Shown: positions 52,910-64,000 of the stretch, piece after piece
Layout: every line of letters starts with the position of its first letter
How positions within the stretch are numbered: position 1 is the first letter of the stretch
Source: Cydia pomonella
Lineage: Eukaryota; Arthropoda; Insecta; Lepidoptera; Tortricidae
DNA length: 64,000 nucleotides
NCBI RefSeq assembly: GCF_033807575.1
Contig: NC_084711.1
Coordinates: forward strand, 6,758,001-6,822,000
Direction of reading: 5' to 3'
The notes under the pieces: generated by a model
Database searches by the model: none
Seen by the model: only the letters and a program-made list of their open reading frames with translations
Told to the model about the DNA's origin: nothing
Made by a program: the position numbers and the translations under genes

Positions 52910-53010
52910 AAAATTCTCGTGGCGTATTCCTTTACAATGTTCGCCTACGCCTTCGGCTCCGGCTCACATTGTAACTCACGCCACTCGCCTTTTTTGACCC
53001 TTCTTATACA
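52910..53010. repeat. possible dispersed repeat (TTCGCCTACGCCTTCGGCTC)
   Basis: The GC-rich TTCGCCTACGCCTTCGGCTC followed by CGGCTCACATTGTAACTCAC stands out from the flanks and recalls a moth repeat. It is flanked by related AAAAATTCTCGTGGCGT / ACGCCACTCGCCTTTTTT inverted pieces. The 102-codon frame starting here is probably incidental. Confidence 0.35.
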
Positions 53011-53229
53011 ACTGTTGCATAAAATACTATATTATACACCGTGTTTTTTTTTTTTTGATTTCCGTAAATTTCAAGGGTGCATCCTTAAGCTTAAATTAAG
53101 TAACATTTTCAAAGACACCGGTATTCTAATTAACTCCATTTCGGAAATAATCAATAATTCTTTTTTATCTTCTAAGGCCGTTACGAGCGTGTACACTTCC
53201 CTTAGGGCCTATTTACATATTGATTAGTG

Positions 53230-54180
53230 TTTAGTACGAGTTAATACATTTGCTACTAAACGTACATACTATCTCGGACGATCGATGTTCGAAATGACAT
53301 TGAGATGTCACATTTAATTAAGTACTTTTTTTATTTAAAAATATTTAAAAATACTTTTTATTTTGAAAATTAACTATGTCATTTAGTTTCCTTAAACGTA
53401 TCACGGACGGACAACAATCTAAGCCTCAATTAAGTAGCCGTAGTACATAAAGATATACTTATTGCATAAATTAGCCTATTCTATCGCTCTTGTGATATCA
53501 CTACGAGTACTGACGATACAGCTTATTGCATGATATTTATCAAGCCAAAATATGTATTTTGAGACTTGATTTAGTGCTTTTTATTAAAACATGCGAGATA
53601 TCGGTCACAGGTCCACCAAAGAATAAATAATACAATACGTAATAGGTACTAGTTACCTGTGGTGTTCACAATTTGATTCATCAATCTATGAACTCTTGGG
53701 TTATCAATTAAATAAAACAAATTATTATCGCAGCCACAGTGCACCTCAACACCTTCGCGCCATGACATTTGGCTGGTATTGCTTATGCATCTGCCCATTT
53801 ATTCGAACATCACACTACCTATATGTATTTAATTCTTACTGTGTAACAAAACTGATATTTGACAGCGAAAGGTCTTGAATGATATCGTCCCTCCCGAATG
53901 CATCATAAGTCATAACGTGTCATGCGTTACTACAGAACTAAGAAAAGAAAAAAATACACAAGCCTCTCTTGTATTATTAAATATTTTTTGTATTACCAAA
54001 AAACGCTAAAACGTAACAATGAAACTGCAGTAACATCCAGAGTACGGTACGGCGGTTACGTAAGTGGCAGTAACAGCGCTAATATCAACAGACGTTGTGC
54101 AATTCTGATAAGAAACTATAAACAACGGTAACTACGGTACATGGCACGTTTTTATGCGGATTTTTGACACTCAAATAAGG
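53230..54180. other. AT-rich stretch, nothing recognised
   Basis: No gene recognised. Confidence 0.4.
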
Positions 54181-54183
54181 TAG

Positions 54184-54330
54184 AGTTAGACCAAGATAAG
54201 CCTGCGACGATTTTGATAGCACACTCGCTATTTCTCGTAAACGTCACACTTCTATGAAATTATGACGTATAAATAACACTAGCACTGCGTGTGCTATCAG
54301 AATCGTTGCAGACTTGTCTTGATCTTACTT
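54184..54330. mobile_element. palindromic MITE (AGTTAGACCAAGATAAGCCT)
   Basis: Left AGTTAGACCAAGATAAGCCT, GCGACGATTTTGATAGCACA; right TGTGCTATCAGAATCGTTGC, AGACTTGTCTTGATCTTACT. Inverted arms of about 43 bases around TATGACGTATAAATAACACT. I recognise this as a common moth MITE. Confidence 0.78.
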
Positions 54331-54677
54331 TAAGAGAAAATGGTATATTCGGATGGCGATTGCAGCAGCATTAACATAGGCGATATTACTGTTACAATGC
54401 GTTGATAAATGCGTTGCTGTCGTTGTCGCATTGCTGTCGTGACTAGAATGGTAAATCCGTCGCTCAATTTATCAAGGAAATTGATAGTAACTCTCCTTTC
54501 CCACTACTGCAACGCTGAAGCAGTGACGCTGAATGTTACCTAATTCATAATTTTTTGTTTAAATACTGAGCCGTTGGCTGGAATTTTGAAGTGTAAACCC
54601 ATGCAAAATTAAAAAAAAAAAACAACGTAATGACATTTTCAAAAGTAGATAGTTTTCTATTGGTTTTTTAAGAATCT

Positions 54678-54862
54678 GGGAGCCGATTTTTGAATTTCGA
54701 GCGCTCGATTTGATATTTTTGCATTTGCAATAAAAATAAATTGGGAATCTTGTGGTATTGACCACTCATTTTCAATTCTATTAGTAAATGCCTAGTGGAG
54801 ATATATTATATTAAAGGAAGTTACGCGAAATCCAGCGCTCGAAATAATAAAATCAGCCTGGC
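54678..54862. mobile_element. MITE (GGGAGCCGATTTTTGAA...), copy 2
   Basis: CTGGGAGCCGATTTTTGAAT with CGAGCGCTCGATTT inside, mirrored by AAATCCAGCGCTCG and AAAATCAGCCTGG. It shares its interior with 48178-48405. Both ends have drifted. Confidence 0.65.
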
Positions 54863-54864
54863 CG

Positions 54865-55730
54865 CTCGTATTTCTTTATTGTTGAAGTAAAGGAAAACTC
54901 CATGCCTTCAGGCATATTCAAATTTAAAAACTACAGCACCCAGCTATTTGTTATCAATACCAATGTGACGTGCTCGCACTCAGCTTGTACTTCTGTTTTA
55001 AATGATCTGTTCTTTGTACGGACATTGATGTAAGTAAGGACATACATAAACAAATTGGGATCATCATTACAGATGTGAATAAGCCTACTTGAAACGCCGC
55101 TTCAAATCTTGTTTACGAGAAATGTTAGAGTAATCAAGGATTCCATTGAAGCGCGAATGACGGCTCCAGCTGCATTTCCTTGTTTTTCTTATCTGGAAAA
55201 AAACCTTCCTTCGTGACTCGGATTAGATCTTTGTTTGCTTTGTTTTTCTGATTAGGCTGGAACTAACCGCAGCCTACGGGATTAATTAAGAATTGGGGAG
55301 TGTATTTCATGTTTTCCTTATTTCTTAATTTGAATTTACGGGTCGTAAAAAGACGAACAATTGGAAAGGAAGGTTTAACTAAACTGTTTATAATTTGTTA
55401 CACTTAAATAGAAAAGTTGTTCATTTAAAAAATAGTACAAACATTGACGAGCGAGAATATTCCCTAAGTTTCCCATATAACACAAGTTAGGGTACCACTA
55501 GGCAGTCTTGCATCTCAACTTTGCAACTCTTAACCTTTTGTACGCCAAGAACACCTAAAGTCGTCGCTACTAGTCGTGCCCATCACGCCAAGGACAACTA
55601 TAGGTGTTATGGCGGACGCTGTCAAAGTAACCTTCACACTTTCGAGTTAGGTTTACACTAGCTCAAGGGTTACAATATTTTTTTGCGTCCTTTAGGTCTT
55701 TACCACGCTTAGTTAAAGAAATTCATATGT
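54865..55730. other. AT-rich stretch, nothing certain
   Basis: No gene recognised. A GC-richer patch at 55540-55630 has weak inverted symmetry (ACACCTAAAGTCGTCG / GACAACTATAGGTGTT). Confidence 0.35.
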
Positions 55731-55732
55731 GA

Positions 55733-55864
55733 CCTCGGCCGGCAAAACGTCCCACTTTATCGCTTGCCCTAAGGATGAGATTTGCTTGAATCTTTATACG
55801 AATAACCTTACAAGGCGTCCTTATGGCAAGCGGTAAAGTGAGACGTTTTGCCATACGCGGTCAA
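55733..55864. mobile_element. palindromic MITE (GACCTCGGCCGGCAAAACGT)
   Basis: Left GACCTCGGCCGGCAAAACGT, CCCACTTTATCGCTTGCC; right GGCAAGCGGTAAAGTGAG, ACGTTTTGCCATACGCGGTC. Inverted arms of about 38 bases. No ORF. Confidence 0.78.
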
Positions 55865-56685
55865 AATTACATTTTGTGCGGTTGTTTACTGTTTATCTGT
55901 TTGTATATTATTTGTTACCTATATCGTCACTGCAGTAACGGAACGGATCTAAGTATATTTGGGAAATGTGAAAAACTGTCAATAAGCTTTGAATAGCCAT
56001 TATCCGAAGAGACCATTCGATTTACATATAAGTGTTACTAGGTTTAGGTTTAAGATTCTTTATTTCTCACTAAGAATTTGACAATTCACTTACATGAGAA
56101 CTTAAAGCTATACAAATACATTTATTTTGCATGAAATTAGCGAAAGAACTAAAAATATAGAGGTTATTTAAACATACAGTAAAATAAAATCTGCCGATAC
56201 ACTTAAACAAAACAAGGTGATTAGTGGTGCATGGATGGTAAATGGTAAACACTCCGTCTGTTCAGATATACACAAAACATTTTGTAATTATTAGTAAGCT
56301 AAGGCCAGCGCAACTTGTTTCCGAAATTCGTAATATCTAAGCGTCGGCGGGGATCATCCCTGTACTGGTCAATATACCGCGTAGGTAGACGCCTTAGACG
56401 GTAGGTATTACGAATATCGGGACCGGTTCATTAGTTGCCATTGAGCTCATTAAATATGCAAATATCGATCCTATTAGTTACCTAGGTTAGGGTCTTTTTT
56501 TGTAATAGACATGTATTATAATATTATAATACAGTGCAGCAAGTACGCTGACTTACAGATACTGGAAGTGGTAATGTTTTTATTATAATGTAAGTATTAA
56601 GTTATTGGTTTTATTTACTTTATTTTGTTAATCTGAGCTTTCTTGATAGTGCAAGTAGTAAGTGTTACTACCACGAAATGTTGGT
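55865..56685. other. AT-rich stretch, nothing recognised
   Basis: No gene recognised. Confidence 0.4.
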
Positions 56686-56689
56686 AGGG

Positions 56690-57155
56690 CCTGACTCGGA
56701 AAATGGTAGGCCAATGAAACCCGACAGATGTTAACCACGCATTCACTGAGGTCATAAAGAGCAAAAAATGTTATATGAGTTTTAAGCAAATTCGTCATTT
56801 TTTATTGCCTTAAACTTTTTTTTTTTTGCACACGACACGTTACTTATTTACTTATACACCTCGGTGAAAAAAATCATTACCACGAATAAGTAAAGTTTTT
56901 TTTCATTTAGGTACAAATAAAAATTGCAAGTTTACTTTAAAACTTTAATGTCTGTCAGTAGGTATTTCTAAACCAAGTCACACAGTGGCAACGTCACAGC
57001 TAAAAGGGCGATTTTGTTATGCACGTTTCACAAAAAATTTCATCATCTCTAAAACAAGATCAATTTCAGGAAATTGTGTATCACATTTTAGTCTCTAAAT
57101 GCGGTCCAAAATACACCTTTAAAATTTGTCGGGTTTAATTGGCCCACGCTGTATA
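56690..57155. mobile_element. TIR element of the ACGGTGTAACATGAGG family, copy 2 (degenerate)
   Basis: Shares AAAAAATGTTATATGAGTTT with copy 3 and CACATTTTAGTCTCTAAATG with copy 1. Ends GGCCAATGAAACCCGACAGA / TGTCGGGTTTAATTGGCCCA are inverted but altered from the canonical end. Confidence 0.6.
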
Positions 57156-57621
57156 ATGGTACCGGCTGATACATATTGGCCAATACGTTTACTTTTAGAT
57201 TTATTACACGGTCACACCTAGTTGCGAGATACTTTAGTAACTCCAGCGATATTTTTTATCAGCATCTCAATTTATCGCTGAGTTTATCCTTATCAAGCAC
57301 ATGTTAGATAAAAATAACTGCACTAGATAACATTAAACTACGCAATATTTAATCGTCTCATCTCGTGAAATAAATTATATTTTAGTTAGTTATAGGCATA
57401 GTTACTTCTATCGTCAATTTATTAATACAGTTATGTCATCTATATGGCATTTGTACTGAAATGTCAGTGACATTTGAGGCTGACACTTAATATGACTGAT
57501 GTTAGTAGATCCAATTAAAAACTTTGTCATAAAAATGAATTTTTAACGTACTTCTCTTAATGTCATGTCGTCGAACCAATGTTTGAAAAAAAAGTCATAT
57601 AACTAGCGGGTTAATAGGATA

Positions 57622-57763
57622 ATATGTGACTGTCCATATCAAAAGGGACCTTATGGCGGTCGGCGCTTACATCGTGTAGTGCCGCATTAGCATTGGCGCG
57701 CCGCTAATAACGGTGTAAGCGCCGATAGCCATAAGGTCCGTTTTGATGTGGACTGTCACATAT
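57622..57763. mobile_element. palindromic MITE (ATATGTGACTGTCCATATCA)
   Basis: The left arm ATATGTGACTGTCCATATCA, AAAGGGACCTTATGGC, GGCGCTTACA is mirrored by TGTAAGCGCC, GCCATAAGGTCCGTTTTGAT, GTGGACTGTCACATAT. Arms of about 55 bases with a GGCGCGCC-containing loop. Confidence 0.82.
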
Positions 57764-57929
57764 TTCTGGCAGAAGAATCGGATTTAATGTTAGTTTATTA
57801 AATATTTTCAAAGTCGCTTTGTTCATGTGTGATAACACGGTACCACGGTACTATATATATTTAATTCATATATGATATAACAGCTGACAAAAACGTTAGG
57901 TGCCAAAATAATTTACAATAACAACAATA

Positions 57930-58050
57930 AGAGATCCCTTTTAGGGATAAGTACGCCTTTGTGCATAACATTTTTTTTTTGTTTTGTTTTGTCTATTTTA
58001 TGTTAAACTGTTTATGAGCAATAAAGAGACATACATACATACATACATAC
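57930..58050 (+). mobile_element. LINE 3' end fragment plus (CATA)n
   Basis: AAGAGATCCCTTTTAGGGAT, AAGTACGCCTTTGTGCATAA and GAGCAATAAAGAGACATACA resemble the tails at 1440-1610 and 24618-24705. It is followed by about five CATA units (58031-58050). Confidence 0.6.
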
Positions 58051-58264
58051 AATAAGGCAACAAAATAATTTTCTGCCCTCCGTCTGTCGGCGGAAACCGT
58101 TACCTTTGCTCCCACTGCGCTAAACGAAGTTACCGCTTTCCGCCTCCGTCGAGCAGAAAAATAGTATGCACACCACGGGAGGAATGTAGGACATTTCATC
58201 CCGCGTGTTTGCCAATTTTACACGCGGCACGCAATGTCTTACTTTTCCACCCTTGGGACAACAA

Positions 58265-58565
58265 TTAATTATTTCACCACGCTAGCTCATAAAGGCTCAT
58301 TTATTCTTCAGAAACTGATGAGAAATTTGCATTTTAACCAAGAGTTGCAAAATATTTCATGAAAATTTTGATTTGTTGCACCACATCAACGCGACGTAGC
58401 AAAGTTGTTTAACCCTTCTGCCTTGAAACCCTCGCAACACTCAAGATTCCATTTTTAGGATCACTCACTACGGTCGCGGTTCAAATTTGGTATATTTCGA
58501 TTACTCGGGTATCAATATCAGCACGAGTAGTAAACAACAACCATTAATATAACACTATAACAGAT
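58265..58565. repeat. dispersed repeat, copy 2
   Basis: CAGAAACTGATGAGAAATTT, CTTCTGCCTTGAAACCCTCG, CAACACTCAAGATTCC, CTCGGGTATCAATATCAGCA. Same order as 61735-62165, and partly as 1-170. Confidence 0.6.
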
Positions 58566-59335
58566 CATATAACACTAGTAGATATCTTGCCAGAGATTCA
58601 TGAATGTGCCTTTTCACAACAAAAACAAAACCTTTTTACTATCAAGTCAGTGAAACTCAACAAATTAAATGCCCAACAATCACTCAGGTTTTTTAAGCCC
58701 TTAAAGCCCTTTTAATCTATTAACCTTTTTATAGCGGAACTTCATTTAGGAAAAGGAAATGCACCTATCTGGCCTCGAGTGCATAGAGCTCGCTTAACTA
58801 GTTTTTACTAAACGTTGGGCATTATGGAAAGATCGAGATTAATTGTAGGTTTAAGAAGGAATTGTAGTGTAAGGTGTACGCATTAAAAAACCGCAAATCG
58901 ATGTACAGTTTAGCCGTTTGGCACACGCATACTAGAGATCAAAACAATTTTTTGACCCGCAATACCTAAAAAAAAAAATTAGGAGGGGAGTGCTGAGTTT
59001 TTATTTGTATGGGCAATAAATTTTCTTTTCAAAAACCTTCCATGTGTAGTATCATATGAAAGGGCCTTTTGGGCGATTTTAAAAGTATACCACATCATGA
59101 AATTTCAGCCAGTTAAAAAAATATTTATATTTTTTCAAAACACACCAAAATTGGGCTCCCTCAGATACGAAATGGCAGATTTTTTTTGTACAATATACCA
59201 CAAATGGGGAACGCGGTTGCGGATTTTCTTTGAAATTGGGCTCATACGGTTTCCACCTCCACTATTGGTTTGGCAAAGCTATTTAAGTTTTTATTTTATT
59301 AGGTGTAATAACTAAAATAAGTATTATATATCGCT
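58566..59335. other. AT-rich stretch, nothing recognised
   Basis: No gene recognised. Confidence 0.4.
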
Positions 59336-59339
59336 TCAA

Positions 59340-59450
59340 TTACAATACATTTTACATGTAAAATTACAATGAAAACTTAGAAGAAAATTATAACTATGTA
59401 ACAACAGGCGGTTTTATCGCTAAAAATTATCTCTTCTAGACAACTACTGT
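59340..59450 (-). mobile_element. LINE 3' end fragment (ACAACAGGCGGTTTTATCGC)
   Basis: ACAACAGGCGGTTTTATCGC and ATCTCTTCTAGACAAC on the plus strand are the complement of a moth LINE 3' UTR. Related to 29597-29720. Confidence 0.5.
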
Positions 59451-59799
59451 TATAAAAAGTTAGTTCAAGTAGCTAAAAATAGAGAATATTATACTCTAGC
59501 ACATACATTAAATATTTACTTTATAATAATTCAAATAAATAAAAATATCAGCTGATGTGTACTAGTGGGTCTATGCCTACCCTTAATTCTAAAATACATT
59601 TACGCTTCCTTGATAAAATTTTACCAAACGTATTTTATGTAGAAGAGAGGTCTCCATCTTACGTTCCGACTGCTGGTAACACTGAAAACATATTTATGAA
59701 TACAAAAAATATGTACGCATAAGCGTAATAAATGAACACGTACGTCTACAAGAGATACTACTCAATCATTGTGTCGGAGGAAAATAATTTCGCGAAAAT

Positions 59800-60300
59800 T
59801 TTCCTTAGCGTGTCACAGCATAATTTGTTAGCATACAAATTGCTTAGCTGTGGCAAAGCTGGGGAAGATTAACGCTTTACCCAAATGTCGATTAATTTAC
59901 ATGTGGTAGTGTAGGTATGTGACGGCAATAAATATAAAATGACCGTAACATTCCTTATAATGTTTTCCTCTGTTTATATTGTAAACATTAATGTCGTACA
60001 TATTTAGGCAGCTTTTTACAGAATACAAATTTATTTAAACCCAAGAATGCTACTAAGTATGTCATCAACTCAGCTGACTCCATCGTCAACATATATATAT
60101 AAATGAGCATGATCTAGAAAACAACGCTAGTTTTATTTTTAATTAAACAGATTTAAAATTTCTAACAATAGAAGAGAATTGCATGACACAGTATAATATG
60201 GTTAGCATACAAATTGCTCAAGCAGCGTTACTTACAGAAGATTACTGTTTCATCCCATACGTTGATTAATTTACATGGAATTAAGTGTACGTGTATATAA
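59800..60300. repeat. two diverged copies of an unknown segment
   Basis: 59810-59930 and 60183-60295 share GTTAGCATACAAATTGCT, GATTAATTTACATG and a preceding TGACACAGTATAAT-like block. The second copy lies about 370 bases downstream. Non-coding. Confidence 0.45.
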
Positions 60301-60417
60301 ACGCAGACTGGGTGACCTAGTTCAGGGAAGTATTACTTGACTTTATAATATCGAGGTTAAGCGTATCTAGGAGAGACCAGACTATCACACTACTACTGAG
60401 AGTAGAATTTATCGATT

Positions 60418-60848
60418 ATACCCGGTGTAACACGAGGAATACGATAGATTAAAAGAAGGAAAAAATGTTATATGAGTTAAGTAAATTTCGCCAAAAAAAA
60501 GTTTTTTCAAAATTTTTAATGTATTTGTACATAAAAAGTTAATGTTATTGTAAAACTGGCACTGAAACTTAACTTTTACGCTTTTTTTGTAACACTTAGT
60601 TTTCACAAAGGTTACTTTGCACTTTTTGACTTCTATCAATAAGAATATTTAAACTACGCCCCATAATCGCGTCATCGCCATGAAAAAGGCATTGCAAAGG
60701 CACTAAGTTAAAATAAGATGTATTTTTTTTAAATTAGTATTTACCCTGAAACTAGGCGAAACTCAGAAAAGTTTATATGTCATTTTAGTCTCTAAGTGTG
60801 ATCACACTGTTAAAATCTTTCGGGTTCTTCATGTTACACCGTGTATAT
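60418..60848. mobile_element. TIR element of the ACGGTGTAACATGAGG family, copy 3
   Basis: Left TACCCGGTGTAACACGAGGA, right TTCATGTTACACCGTGTATA. Internal TTTTTGACTTCTATCAATAA, CTACGCCCCATAATCGCGTC and CATTTTAGTCTCTAAGTGTG match copy 1 (22376-22708). The 76-codon frame inside is incidental. Confidence 0.75.
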
Positions 60849-60849
60849 A

Positions 60850-61734
60850 AAATAATTAATTTTCAATCAATTTAGGTGACTTTTAGTGTCAATAGTTTGA
60901 AACTAAGTCAATTGTAGGTTAAAATAATTCCGTACAAGTACTACTAACTTGTTAAAATGTTGAATTAGGTTGATTAGGTACTGTACTAGCTTCAACTTAA
61001 AGGTTTACTTCTTTTTATCACATTTGTCAAAATAATACCTAAAAGAATATTCAATTAGGGACGGTCCGAAAACTGACTGACGAGCATACAAGTTTCTTTA
61101 CATTGCGGTATTTGATCAGTCGGCTGAACTAGATGTAACCTATAGTCCGCAATGTAACTAAAATGGCATGCGAGTTCGCGCGCCGTCTAAATGAGCCTCA
61201 TTCCATGTCAAAAATACCCGAAATCATTGATATTTGATATTTGGAAAATCTATACGATTTGATATAAGGTTGCCTTCACACTTACAACTCTTATGACACT
61301 AATGATTTACGACTGGTGTGATTAAAGATTAAGTAGATTATTGTATTGTATTGTAGTTCGGGAGATTTTCCGCAATTCAACTAGATAGTAGATTTTTTCC
61401 TTAGACGTTTTGTTGACCTTATTATTTTCTTAGTTATTTTTATACTTATGACCCCAAAAGACATCGTCCAGTAAAAAAGATACGCGCATGTCTGGTCAAA
61501 GACGGATGAGGAAAACGGAAATATATAGTCTGCCTTACAAGCAAGGGTTTATCTACATCATGGCTCTTCCATTTATCAAGCGGAGAAAGCACCATCACTT
61601 CTTAGGTTGTAATACCTATTATATGTATACCTTTGAGTAACATGCATTGATTGGACGGAAGGTTGAGAAATGTTGATGAAAATGTGCTTTTGCAAGATAT
61701 GTATGATTTATTACATAAAATTAAAAAATAATTT
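60850..61734. other. AT-rich stretch, nothing recognised
   Basis: No gene recognised. Confidence 0.4.
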
Positions 61735-62165
61735 TGACCACAACTGCTGGTAAAGGCTCTCTTGATTATTCAAAAACTGATGAGAAAGTTGCGTTTTATC
61801 CACATGTGGGGCAAAGTAATCTGATGCAAGTTTTATGTTGTTTCATGTTAGCTGGTAGAATTGTTTTAAATTATGGTTTTGAATGATAATAAATATTTAA
61901 TAAGTTTCAGTCGAATTTAATTTAGTTTGATTTTGTGTGATTCTTTATAGTTATTATTTTCCTCGCGTTGGTGTGGTGAACAATGTTGTATTTCAGTCGG
62001 TGGCAAAATTTATTTAACCCTCGTTCCTTGAAACCCTCTCAACGCTCAAGATTCTCGCACGCTCATGGCTCAATTTGGAATCTTTCGCTTGCTCAGGTAT
62101 CAATATTAGCACGAACTATTAAATAACAAGTTTGCCCCCTTGTAAAACAAATAACTATTCCTAGG
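61735..62165. repeat. dispersed repeat, copy 3 (longest)
   Basis: CAAAAACTGATGAGAAAGTT, CGTTCCTTGAAACCCTCTCA, ACGCTCAAGATTCTCGCACG, GGAATCTTTCGCTTGCTCAG, GTATCAATATTAGCACGAAC, AAAACAAATAACTATT. Its tail matches the copy at the start of the window. Confidence 0.6.
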
Positions 62166-62704
62166 TACACGATTATTTCGTGGCACTATGCTCGTGGAAG
62201 TTCTAGATGCTAGGGCAAGATTTATGATAAAAGAAAATTCATTTCATTTGCAGTCATCTGCTTCTTTTTATACTCGTGTTGGTGCAAGCGAGGTACGCTG
62301 CGATTTATATATCAAAAATTGGAACGGCGCTTGGTCACGATTGCAGGAAAACTTTGGATGCGAGCAATGTGTACAGTACCTGTGGTCGAAAATATCCCGT
62401 TTTCCAGGTTTGGTTTATCAAAAGCCGGACCGTTTAAATATTTATTGAGCTACCGCATCGCACATAGAAACGCATCAGTTTTGAGCCCAATGCACTGCAT
62501 ACAAGGGTGTACAGAGTAGGTTTAAAAAAATGTAGGCTGTAGATACCTTTGAGTTTATAGACAAATATCCATGTTTTTTCACGAAGTTTTTTCGATGTTA
62601 AGCTATTTTATTTAATATATGTGTGAAATGAATACAGTAAAGTAACTAGTAATACAGTAAAGTCGGTTAAGGCCGGCAATGCATTGGCAAACCCCTCAGA
62701 CCTG

Positions 62705-62800
62705 CTAGCATGAGTTGCGTTCTCGCACGCGACTCCATATGTCTAGCGCGACTTCAAGTATGGACTTGGACTTGCGCGCGAGAACGAAACTTATGCTAAA
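62705..62800. repeat. imperfect hairpin (GCATGAGTTGCGTTCTCGCA)
   Basis: GCATGAGTTGCGTTCTCGCA and CGCGACTCCATA pair with TATGGACTTGGACTTGCGCG and CGAGAACGAAACTTATGC. Probably a MITE; no second copy in the window. Confidence 0.5.
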
Positions 62801-63904
62801 CCGCCTGGTGTTGTAGGTGTTGTAGGCTAATATCATAAAAAAGTAAAATACAACACAATGTATACAGGTACTTCCTTTTCGTAGCCTATTGGTATCAATT
62901 TACTTAAGATTAATTAATTACACATCGAATACTTCATTTTTTTTTTGGAATTCACCCGAATATCAAATGATATTTCATTTATCAGAATACACAACGACAA
63001 TGTGTCACGGGTCCACGAACCCATTCGCGCTGATGTGTCCATCGAGACCGGACATATCAATTTAGGCAGCCATTATTCATCTGCGGTTTATATGAAATGT
63101 ATAGTAAAAATCTAGAGCCTAAGTATTAGGTATTTAGACTATCGCTATATATATCGGGACAATGACATGAAACACAAAATGATGGCTGCAAAAAATTTAA
63201 AAAGCAGTTAGTTTCACGCGTTTAAACGTATTTTTTATTATTCTTTCCGTTTTGCTAACGTCAAATTGGGAACCCTAAAAAGAGCTTCATTACCTGTGTT
63301 AACAAGTTATATAAGAAAAAATAATTCAGATTTTTTTAAATAGTTTTCGTCTTATTTTGATATGACCTGAGCAACAATGAACGTTAGCTGCTCACGCCGA
63401 CTGTTGCCGATAAATTGCAATCAGGAATCTGATGCCGGATAACACGACTAAAGCCTTATCAAAATAAGATACCCTATAAAATTGTTGAAACAGAATCAGC
63501 ATCTGAGTCGATATTAAAAGAATGAAGACCTACTTTAATAAATAATAATTTCAATAAAGAATGGTTGGATTTCTCTAAATCCAAAATAGGACAAACAGTT
63601 ACCAACCAAATTGGAATTTCGTCAGTGCTCTTGATACTTCGAGAAGTTCCTGAAGAAACTCATTTGCTTAACTAGTCTAATTCGGGCTATTAATCCTCGA
63701 TGTTGAGGAAATTAATGAACTTACGTAATTAACGGTAGAAATTTGAATTCTATTTTAACGGTGATTCATGTCTGTGGGAGAGATATGCTTTTAATAACTT
63801 GAATTTCAAGTTTTGTTATAGCAAGGTCTATTTTCGTCCATAGCCGAATTTAAAATTTAAGAAACATTTTATTTTATTTCTTCCTTTTTATTTACAATAA
63901 CATA
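62801..63904. other. AT-rich stretch, nothing recognised
   Basis: No gene recognised. Confidence 0.4.
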
Positions 63905-64000
63905 TATATATTGATACAGAGGATTACTATAACTAGCTGAAATCCAAAATAGGCCCTTGAGAAATTGTACCAATCATGCCAGCATTTCCTCGTTGTATCG
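63905..64000 (-). pseudogene. VETLGPWGP-type coding repeat, copy 4 (runs off the window)
   Basis: The minus-strand frame reads IQRGNAGMIGTISQGPILDF and then S, stop (TAG, 63933-63935). The 3' flank ATAGTAATCCTCTGTATCAA is shared with copies 1 and 3. The upstream part of the element lies beyond the window edge. Confidence 0.6.

Overview
This window looks like nuclear DNA of a moth or butterfly (Lepidoptera). It is AT-rich and gene-poor, with one compact spliced gene and dense remains of small transposons. I recognise several repeat types as lepidopteran from memory: tRNA-headed SINEs, truncated R1-like and Jockey-like LINEs, short palindromic MITEs, the GGGTTCC/CTGTCTGTCTG repeat and the AACCGACTT-ended repeat. 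No repeat search could be run. There are no bacterial-style operons and no rRNA genes or CRISPR arrays.

The only complete gene I can support lies on the minus strand at 5296-8751. It has three coding exons (8593-8751, 6271-6417, 5296-5532) with consensus GT-AG introns, all in phase 0. Together they encode about 180 residues of a Tctex1-type dynein light chain, most like the DYNLT5/TCTEX1D1 group. A poly(A) signal lies at 5105-5110. Its first intron carries three unrelated MITEs.

Layout: 1-5100 holds old repeats and no gene. 5100-8760 is the Tctex1 gene. 9145-10461 has a SINE nested in another SINE-like repeat, then a 5'-truncated R1-like LINE; the inner SINE and the LINE each have clean target-site duplications. 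10.5-35 kb is AT-rich sequence with scattered MITEs, SINEs, a Jockey-like LINE remnant (22.7-23.6 kb), a tRNA-like sequence (18.66 kb), a THAP-like N-terminal coding fragment (27.63 kb) and several unproven exon-like open frames. 35.38-35.45 kb carries a core promoter with TATA, Inr and DPE in correct register. 35.8-38.36 kb is a foldback-type inverted repeat built from 12 + 9 copies of a 120-bp unit with 360-bp higher-order periodicity. It is followed by a 107-bp tandem array of hairpin units. 39-64 kb is again mostly MITEs and LINE tails, plus one very GC-rich exon-like segment at 52.7 kb.

I found no multi-gene system. The items most worth follow-up are the foldback/tandem block at 35.4-38.8 kb, the GC-rich candidate exon at 52.7 kb, the core promoter, and the repeat family that keeps a conserved C-terminal reading frame (13.9, 34.0, 48.5 and 63.9 kb). 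Exon-like calls other than the Tctex1 gene are inference from open frames plus splice-like signals and may be chance.
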